From assembly GCA_002420005.1 (NCBI GenBank), contig DIHE01000152.1:1-35976 (forward strand): a DNA stretch of 35,976 bases. Reading direction: 5' to 3'. The position numbers were made by a program, and so were the translations under genes. This document shows, piece by piece, positions 30,362-35,976 of the stretch; the first letter of the stretch is position 1; each line of letters begins with the position of its first letter. The notes below the pieces were generated by a model. That model saw nothing but the letters and a program-made list of their open reading frames with translations, was not told the origin of the DNA and ran no database searches. Source of the DNA: Holophagales bacterium UBA5704. GTDB taxonomy: Bacteria > Acidobacteriota > Thermoanaerobaculia > Multivoradales > UBA5704.

Positions 30362-31831
30362 ATGCACAGGGCCAGCAAGGGAGAGCACCCCGGACTCCTG
30401 CCCGGCAAGGGGCAACCATTGACCGTGCTGGAAGTGAAGAGCCCCTCGCAGCACGACCGATTCGAGATCGGCGGCGAGGACCTCCTCGGCCCGCCTCGCG
30501 TGCCGGCTGCGTACGGAGAAGTCGATCCGAGCGGAACAACGGAGAGAAAACGTCACGAAGCCCTTGCCGATATCCGGATCCGCGTCGGTACCCTCCTCAA
30601 GACGGAAACCGTCTCGCTTCTTCTTGGCGCGGGCGCATCGGTTGAGTGCGGCGGTCCGCTCATCGGGTCGGTTCCGCTCGCCGTCGAGCACACCCTGCTG
30701 GAAGAAGGGGTATCCGGCAACACGCGCCCACGAGTTCGCGACTGGCTGCGAGTGTTCTATCTCGCAGCGCGCTCTCTGAGTTCGTCCGCCGAGCCACCCC
30801 TTGGTCGGGACTCGATCTTGGCACGCCGCAGCGCTATCACTGGTGGTAGAGGCGAACCCCTCCGGGTCAACTTCGAACAGGTGCTCGCCCTTCTGCATCG
30901 CTGGCGGTCAGCCTTGCCACTGCCGGGAGGACGGCTTCGCATGGATGGATCACCGTCCATCGACGTCACGTCAGGAGATCTCGACCTGTGCATCGAGCAC
31001 ACGACACGCGCCCTGGCGCACGTCTGCCATCTCCCTCTCGACGGGAGAGAGCACGGTCTGTCGAGAATCAGGACTCTCCTGCGCAAACTGCTGACGCGGC
31101 CGCTCAATCTGAAGCGGGTGAACATCTTCACCCTCAACTACGACACACTGGTCGAGCAGGCTTCCGACACCGAGGGCATCGTTCTGCTGGACGGGTTCGT
31201 CGGCAACCAGCGTCGCATCTTCCGCCCCGAACGCTACGAGCAGGATCTCTACTTTCCTGCGGAAACCACTGAAGGCCAGGTCCACCGTTTCGACCGCGTC
31301 CTGCACCTCTACAAGCTCCATGGCTCAATCACCTGGGTAGCGGACTCTCCCACGATCGATAATCCCTACGGGGTGACCGCGGCAGCCTTCGACGCTGGTG
31401 GTTCACGCTCACGCCCGCTCCTGATCTATCCGACACCGGCGAAGTACGGCGAGACGCTTGGTATGCCGTACTCCGAGTTGTTCCGGCGATTTGCGGGCGC
31501 TCTGGTGCGGCCCCAGTCGGTGCTCTTCACGATCGGCTATGGCTTCGGCGACGAGCATGTGAACGCTATCATCCGCCAGGCGCTCGCCGTGCCGAGCTTC
31601 ACCTTGGTCGTGGTGGATCCGCGACCCCAGAGCGATTTCGTGTCCAGGCTACGCGAGCAGCGCGACCAACGCATCTGGATTTCAGAAGGCCCCACACTGG
31701 GCACCCTTTCCGGCTTCGTCGACCGTGTGCTCCCCGATCTCCGGGAGGAGGAGATCCTCAGGAAGGTGGAGGCGACGCACCGGGCTCTGGAGCCCACCCG
31801 GACCGCCGAGGGCACCCCCGATGCCAACTGA
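30362..31831 (+). CDS. SIR2-domain protein of a SIR2-HerA defence operon
   Basis: A 489-residue protein with a SIR2-like (SIR2_2 type) Rossmann domain from about residue 75 to 440. NAD-site signatures are LLLGAGASVECGG (GAGAS 89-93), IFTLNYDTLVE (Asn259, Asp261), YKLHGSITW with the catalytic-type His320, and TIGYGFGDEHVNAII. The first 70 residues are unrelated, hydrophilic and perhaps regulatory. SIR2 proteins of this type in defence loci cleave NAD+ when infection is sensed. The following HerA gene starts inside this gene (11-bp overlap), as in known SIR2-HerA (Nezha-type) pairs. ATG 30362 has GGGAGG 4 nt upstream; GTG 30350 would add four residues. Activity not shown, only inferred. Confidence 0.88.
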   Translation: MHRASKGEHPGLLPGKGQPLTVLEVKSPSQHDRFEIGGEDLLGPPRVPAAYGEVDPSGTTERKRHEALADIRIRVGTLLKTETVSLLLGAGASVECGGPLIGSVPLAVEHTLLEEGVSGNTRPRVRDWLRVFYLAARSLSSSAEPPLGRDSILARRSAITGGRGEPLRVNFEQVLALLHRWRSALPLPGGRLRMDGSPSIDVTSGDLDLCIEHTTRALAHVCHLPLDGREHGLSRIRTLLRKLLTRPLNLKRVNIFTLNYDTLVEQASDTEGIVLLDGFVGNQRRIFRPERYEQDLYFPAETTEGQVHRFDRVLHLYKLHGSITWVADSPTIDNPYGVTAAAFDAGGSRSRPLLIYPTPAKYGETLGMPYSELFRRFAGALVRPQSVLFTIGYGFGDEHVNAIIRQALAVPSFTLVVVDPRPQSDFVSRLREQRDQRIWISEGPTLGTLSGFVDRVLPDLREEEILRKVEATHRALEPTRTAEGTPDAN

Positions 31832-34013
31832 CTTCGAGATCGGGCGCGTCGTCGCGGTTGACACGGCCCAGGTCAGCATTGAGCTGAACCGCGACCTCAA
31901 GGGGATGAGCCGAAGCACCTACGAGGGCCCTCAGGAAGTCGGACGGATCAACTCCTACGTGATCATCCCTGTTGGCGCCCAACGCCTCGTCGCGATGGTC
32001 ACGCGCGTGGTTCTCGTGGAAGAGTCAGAGATGAAGGCGGATCGCACGATGGTCGCTCTCCCGGCTGCACGGCGCCTGATGAAGGCAACCCTGATCGGCA
32101 CGATCAATGGGGCCTTCCGGCAGGGCGTCTCGCTCTTCCCTGTGCTCGACAACCCCGTCTATCTGGCCGACCGAACCGACCTCGATGCGATCTTCGGACC
32201 TGCCGAGAGCTGCCAAAGCGTTCCACCGGATGCAGAGCGGCCGGGCTTCTGCACCCCCATCGGCGAGTCAGCCGTCGTGCAGGGCCGTCCGATCCGGATC
32301 GATCCTGACGCCTTCTTCGGAAAGCACGCCGCAATCCTTGGCAGCACAGGCTCTGGAAAGTCATGCACTATAGCCAGCATTCTCCAATCTATCCGCCAGC
32401 AGCCCGCCGTGAAGCGGATGACATGCATCATCCTCGACACCAACGGCGAGTACCGCACTGCCTTTCAGACACAGAGGCAGAACGGAAGTTGGGAGGATGC
32501 TGGCCCAGGCCGTTGCCTCTACATTCCGTCCGATCCCAAAAAGACAGCCGACCGCTTGGCGATCCCTTACTGGTTCATGGATTCTGAAGATTTCATCCGT
32601 CTTTTTCAGGCCTCGAGGGGCGTCCAGCGTCCTGTACTGCTGGAGACCCTTCGATGCGCGCGCAACGACACGTCGAGCGCGTCGCCCCTGGTCATTCTGC
32701 GAGAGGAGCTCCTGCTCGAGCTCAACCGGATCTGGTCTCTAGCGGGCAAGGACGAGAAGATGTCCAAGGAAGTTCGGGACTTGTCGGTTGGATTGAAGGC
32801 GCGCCTCAGCCAGGGCGACCTGACACCGGGTTGGGGCGCCGCGGCGGATCGATATGGTCTTACCCAGGAGGCCGCGTTGGCCGCGCTGGATACAATTTCA
32901 GCTGAAGCCGGAAGACACATCGAGAACCGCACCTATCCCAAAGTTCTCCCGGCTGACGCAAGGCAGGTGATCCGGGACACCATCGATCCAATCCTCGATG
33001 CGTTGACCGGCCCCCAGCCCGGCGAGTCTGTCGACGCTTCTGGTCGGTCGGCCGACGCACCGTCGTACTTTGACAAGCTCAAGTTTCGATCCCAGCACAT
33101 CGAGCAGATCCTCCGGCGAGAGGATTCGGGCGCGCGAGCCCGTGACTACTCCGCGACGATGCTGCTGCGTATTGATCGCCTGCTCTCCGACCGCCGCTTC
33201 GACTTCCTGTTCGGGCCCGTAGGTGAGCGCCTGCCCGATTCCGAGCACGTCCTCGCCACCTTCCTCCGCGACGTGCTCGGCATCGGCTCGTCCTCCGCTG
33301 TGGATCTGCAGCTCTCGGCCGAGGACGCGGTTCCAAGGGAACAACTTCCCTTCTACGACCGCCAGCGCAATGGCTCCGACCCTGTGGATGTCGTGATCCT
33401 CGACCTGAGCCTGCTCGCGGCCGAGGTCCTGGAGAACGTAACCGCGCTGATTGGCAGACTGGTCCTTGAGTTCCTTCAACGCCTCGGCGAGCACGGGGGG
33501 GAACAGGCGCGCGGATCGCTTCCCGTGGTCCTCGTTCTTGAGGAAGCCCAGAATTACATCCACCAGCAGAGATTCAACGAGGACGAGTCCATCGCTCGCG
33601 TCGTGTTCGAACGGATCGCCCGCGAGGGCCGGAAGTTCGGTCTGAGCCTCGTCGTAGCCTCTCAACGGCCGAGCGAACTCTCCAAGACCGTGCTGTCGCA
33701 GTGCAGCAGCTTCATCGTCCACAGACTGCAAAACCCGGAGGACCTTCGTTACTTCAGGGAGATCGTGCCCGGGGTCTACGGGCCAATGCTGGAGCAGATC
33801 CCCGCCCTCGCGCCCCAGACCGCCCTGGTCCTCGGCGAATGTATACCCGCGCCGGCGATCGTGAAGATTCGAGAGGCCCATCCGGTGCCGAGGAGTCGGG
33901 ACCCCAAGTTCTATGCCTATTGGACGCAGGACAAGCCTCCAGCCGTCGACGTCGAAGCAATCTGCACTGTATGGGAGGGCGGCGAGAGAGCGTTTGACTT
34001 CGAAGGCTTCTGA
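31821..34013 (+). CDS. HerA/FtsK-type ATPase (DUF87) of a SIR2-HerA defence operon
   Basis: A 730-residue hexameric-translocase-type ATPase. An N-terminal HAS-barrel-like domain (about 1-90, FEIGRVVAVDTAQVSIELNR) precedes the Walker A loop GSTGSGKS (174-181, Lys180). Walker B is VVLVLEEAQNY (569-579, Glu574/575), and the sensor-like SLVVASQRPSELSKTVLSQC stretch is followed by HRLQNPEDLRYFREIVPG, which is HerA-typical. A long helical insert separates Walker A and B. In SIR2-HerA systems the ATPase assembles with SIR2 and controls its NADase or DNA activities. Translation is likely coupled to SIR2 by the overlap. Codon use is less GC-biased than in the upstream genes, consistent with acquisition by transfer. 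Confidence 0.92.
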   Translation: MPTDFEIGRVVAVDTAQVSIELNRDLKGMSRSTYEGPQEVGRINSYVIIPVGAQRLVAMVTRVVLVEESEMKADRTMVALPAARRLMKATLIGTINGAFRQGVSLFPVLDNPVYLADRTDLDAIFGPAESCQSVPPDAERPGFCTPIGESAVVQGRPIRIDPDAFFGKHAAILGSTGSGKSCTIASILQSIRQQPAVKRMTCIILDTNGEYRTAFQTQRQNGSWEDAGPGRCLYIPSDPKKTADRLAIPYWFMDSEDFIRLFQASRGVQRPVLLETLRCARNDTSSASPLVILREELLLELNRIWSLAGKDEKMSKEVRDLSVGLKARLSQGDLTPGWGAAADRYGLTQEAALAALDTISAEAGRHIENRTYPKVLPADARQVIRDTIDPILDALTGPQPGESVDASGRSADAPSYFDKLKFRSQHIEQILRREDSGARARDYSATMLLRIDRLLSDRRFDFLFGPVGERLPDSEHVLATFLRDVLGIGSSSAVDLQLSAEDAVPREQLPFYDRQRNGSDPVDVVILDLSLLAAEVLENVTALIGRLVLEFLQRLGEHGGEQARGSLPVVLVLEEAQNYIHQQRFNEDESIARVVFERIAREGRKFGLSLVVASQRPSELSKTVLSQCSSFIVHRLQNPEDLRYFREIVPGVYGPMLEQIPALAPQTALVLGECIPAPAIVKIREAHPVPRSRDPKFYAYWTQDKPPAVDVEAICTVWEGGERAFDFEGF

Positions 34014-34061
34014 AAGGAGCTGGCGGAAGTCGAGCCTTGATTCTTCGCAGGAGGAAACACT

Positions 34062-34907
34062 ATGGCGGATAGCGAAGAGCTTCAAGCCTATGAGCAGAAG
34101 GCCGTAGAGTTCATACGTACCGAACTGGCGAAGGCAGCACCGACGACTCGGCGGCGGGTGATCGAGAAGTTTGTCTTGGCTGCTCTTGGTAGCATCCCCT
34201 GGGTGGGTGGCTTCCTGAGCGCAGCCGCCAGCATGAAGACCGAGGAGGATGACCTTCGGACAGATAACCTCCAGACACAGTGGCTTGAAGAGCATGCCCG
34301 AAAGATCGACCTCTTGATGACGACCTTGGGCGAGATCACGCAGAGATTCGAAAGCCTTGGTCCCGAAGTCGACGAGCGTATCAAGAGCGAGGAATATCTC
34401 GCCCTCGTGAGGCGGGCCTTCAGGGTCTGGGATCGGGCTGATTCAGAAGAGAAGAGGAAGTACATTGCCAACCTCATCTCCAATGCCGCCGGAACGCGCC
34501 TCTGCTCAGACGATGTATTGAGATTGTTCATCGATTGGCTGGATCTCTACCATGAGGCTCATTTTGCGGTAATTCGCGAAGTCTACAGGTGCCCGGGTTG
34601 CTCCCGCTATGAGATCTGGATGAACATCTATGGCCAGCTCGTGCGGGAAGATTCGGCCGAAGCCGACCTCTTCAAGCTGCTCATTCGCGATCTCAGCACG
34701 GGTGGGGTTGTTCGGCAGGAGCGAGAGACCAACCAGGACGGCCAGTTCCTCCGAAAGCGGGCACAGCGAAGGGGGGCGGCCCCCACCACTCTCGAATCAG
34801 CTTTCGAAGACACAAAGCCGTACGTCCTGACCGGACTGGGCCAGCAATTCGTGCATTACACGATGAACGAGGTGGTGCGCCGGATCGCAGAAGAGGCGGA
34901 GAACTGA
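34062..34907 (+). CDS. third gene of the SIR2-HerA operon, unknown function
   Basis: A 281-residue protein I cannot assign to a named family. The N-terminus is helical, followed by a short Gly-rich hydrophobic segment FVLAALGSIPWVGGFLSAAA (37-56), which might insert in a membrane. A helical region IKSEEYLALVRRAFRVWDRA, SEEKRKYIANLISNAAG is of the kind seen in several phage-defence-associated proteins. A CPGC pair (Cys177, Cys180) precedes a probable winged-helix-like segment (YEIWMNIYGQL, LIRDLSTGGVVRQE). The tail LTGLGQQFVHYTMNEVV is also typical of wHTH endings. AGGAGG lies 7 nt upstream of its ATG, and it starts 48 bp after herA, so it is almost surely co-transcribed. It is visibly poorer in GC than the upstream clusters. 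Possible membrane effector or sensor. Confidence 0.75.
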   Translation: MADSEELQAYEQKAVEFIRTELAKAAPTTRRRVIEKFVLAALGSIPWVGGFLSAAASMKTEEDDLRTDNLQTQWLEEHARKIDLLMTTLGEITQRFESLGPEVDERIKSEEYLALVRRAFRVWDRADSEEKRKYIANLISNAAGTRLCSDDVLRLFIDWLDLYHEAHFAVIREVYRCPGCSRYEIWMNIYGQLVREDSAEADLFKLLIRDLSTGGVVRQERETNQDGQFLRKRAQRRGAAPTTLESAFEDTKPYVLTGLGQQFVHYTMNEVVRRIAEEAEN

Positions 34908-34918
34908 CCTGGTGCCGG

Positions 34919-35110
34919 CGTTTTACTCATCGATGTCCTTAAATACTACGCGGTCCCCCCCTCCGCCGCCAAGCACCCCCGTTCCGGCTCGCCCGCCCCA
35001 ACGGCGTTCCAGGACGACCGTTTGTTCCTCCTGCTCTCGCTAGCGGCGACCCTCTCTAGGCCGACCGGGCACACCCTCCCCTGGTGGCGGCAGCAAGCGC
35101 CACCCGCAAC
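34919..35110 (-). repeat. repeat element, degenerate inverted copy A
   Basis: On the minus strand this reads in the same order as the left element: a GGGGAGGGTGTGCCCGG block (complement near 35068-35084), GTCGCC, CGTTGGGGCGGGC, then TTTAAGGACATCGATGAGTAAAA. Its end (34920-34932, TTTTACTCATCG) is the complement of 30075-30086. It starts 11 bp after the third defence gene and lacks the terminal AACCTACT. Similarity elsewhere is patchy. The following stretch 35111-35219 shows no gene that I recognise. Confidence 0.5.
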
Positions 35111-35219
35111 AGGCCTCGCCGAATCTAGTCCTGCTCAACAACGCCCTCCGGAGGAGCGAGGGACCGCAGAGCCTGGTGGTCCTTGATGAGGGGCTCGACC
35201 GGCGGTATCATGACACCCA

Positions 35220-35360
35220 ATGAAGCAACGCACTCCCGAGCCGCGGTCCCTTCAGACCCATAAACTGGAAGAATTGATCCTGTTCGTGGCAGCTGCCGCC
35301 CAGCCCGAGGAACGCTGTTTCGCGGTCAAGCTCGACAAGATCCTCTTCTCGGCCGAGTAG
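35220..35360 (+). pseudogene. truncated Panacea/SocA-like antitoxin N-terminus
   Basis: A 46-codon frame, too short for routine ORF listing. Its second half, HKLEELILFVAAAAQ then FAVKLDKILFSAE, resembles the beginning of the Panacea (SocA, DUF4065) domain, where KLxELILY and xxKLxKILYFAD are hallmarks. Full domains are over 100 residues. The frame stops because the codons GAG TAG are supplied by the repeat motif that begins at 35356, so the gene was cut by the repeat element. I take it as a relic of a toxin-antitoxin or antitoxin-like gene. No matching toxin remnant is seen in 34908-35219. Confidence 0.55.
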
Positions 35361-35737
35361 GTTCCACCCTTTTACTCAGCCAGAGTAGGTTCCACCCTTT
35401 TATTTATATCCGCACTTAAACGCGCCGCCCTCACCCTCCTGTCCGTCGCCAGGCGCACCCCTTCCGGCCCTCTTCGCCAGCATCATCCACCCCAACGGCC
35501 GACCCCAAAGCCAGGTTTTGGCCTTCCCTCGCGTCATCGACGAGCTTCTCCAGGTCGACCAGGCACACCGGCACACCTCCCCCTGGGGGCGCCTGCGAGC
35601 GCCTCGCAGCCGACAGGCTTCGACTGGATGGGATGGGCGGGGAACCCGGATCGGGTCGACCAAGTGCTCCACCGCGGCGGTCCCCGCGTCAAGTCTCCAC
35701 GAACGGCAGCCGGGGTGGGAAGCTCCCCGGCGGGAAC
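35356..35737 (-). repeat. repeat element, inverted copy B with RAYT 3' remnant
   Basis: Read on the minus strand it begins with the last about 45 bp of a RAYT gene (35737-35693, ending CTGCCGTTCGTGGAG as at 29761-29775). It continues TTGACGCGG, then GGGGGAGGTGTGCC, GTCGATGACGCGAGGG and TTTAAG. It ends with two copies of the 19-22-bp terminal motif (35402-35384 and 35377-35356). The inner copy is an exact 22-bp complement of 30080-30101. Together with the left copy it brackets the defence operon in inverted orientation. Confidence 0.7.
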
Positions 35738-35753
35738 GCCGCCACCGATCCAG

Positions 35754-35976
35754 GAGTAGAAGGGTGGACCCTACTCGGGGGTGCCAAGCTGCCAAACTGG
35801 CAAGTCAGAGGCCCAGAGGCCCGTTTTACAGGGGCGCTCGTTCGCCCCGGAGGGGGAGGTGCGCCTGGCTGTTTTCAGTAAGGTCGCCGATGGCGAGGGA
35901 GAGCCCAAGAAACGGGGCGTGGCGCCGCCGACCTGGGATGATCGGGAGGGCGGAGGGGGCCGTAGCTGGTGTGCCC
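35754..35976 (+). repeat. repeat element, direct copy C (runs off the window)
   Basis: Begins with a 22-bp variant of the terminal motif (35754-35775, two mismatches to 30080-30101). From 35781 it then repeats 29830-30034 in direct orientation with few differences, up to the last base of the window (GTAGCTGGTGTGCCC). It carries one GAGGGGGCC unit instead of three. The copy is probably incomplete only because the window ends. Confidence 0.85.

Noticed and set aside
35400..35795. 131-codon minus-strand frame
   Set aside because: Falls entirely in repeat copies B and C and a RAYT remnant; no protein similarity recognised.

Overview
This is a GC-rich, densely coded bacterial window with no rRNA, tRNA or CRISPR array. 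The best taxonomic hint is a protein of about 813 residues with MacB-PCD and FtsX domains and no ATPase partner next to it. That architecture is typical of the orphan permeases (ADOP) abundant in Acidobacteriota, so I infer an acidobacterial or related soil-type genome.

Region 1 (about 200-9130) is envelope and lipid metabolism. It holds a membrane-anchored M20 peptidase, two polytopic GT-C-like membrane proteins, a DegT-type sugar aminotransferase, a DUF362 protein and a UPF0104/LPG-synthase-TM flippase-like protein. It ends in an ORF6N-domain DNA-binding protein whose leader and coding sequence carry three versions of one palindrome. Region 2 (9148-12699, minus strand) is a three-gene operon of a GT-C membrane transferase, a GT2 polyprenyl-phosphate glycosyltransferase and a YdjC-family deacetylase. 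It has the logic of the FlmK/FlmF2/NaxD lipid A aminosugar pathway and ends at a strong terminator.

Region 3 (12736-26201, plus strand) is an eight-gene, almost gapless operon. In order it encodes a SAM methyltransferase, a 458-residue DegT aminotransferase, a transketolase N half, two tandem transketolase C halves (the first lacking its catalytic residues), a PAPS sulfotransferase, an ADOP permease and a 1779-residue FAAL-ACP-C-A-PCP lipopeptide synthetase. The A domain reads as serine-specific and there is no release domain. I read this as an apparently uncharacterised cluster for a lipidated, possibly sulfated and aminosugar-decorated serine metabolite.

Region 4 (26283-28813) is a divergent LysR regulator and DHA2-type MFS exporter pair. 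Region 5 (28810-35976) is an accessory island. A REP-associated tyrosine transposase (RAYT) with an abnormal N-terminus is followed by a repeat element of about 320 bp. Three genes follow: a SIR2-domain NADase-like protein, a HerA-type ATPase and an unknown protein with a hydrophobic segment. They form a SIR2-HerA anti-phage-type operon with a third gene. On the far side lie three more copies of the repeat, two inverted and one direct, a remnant of the RAYT 3' end, and a Panacea/SocA-like antitoxin fragment cut off exactly at a repeat boundary. The island looks built or bounded by RAYT-linked repeats.

The observations most worth a second look are the lipo-seryl operon, the inactivated transketolase paralogue, the ORF6N palindromes, and the repeat-bounded three-gene SIR2-HerA locus with its truncated antitoxin.
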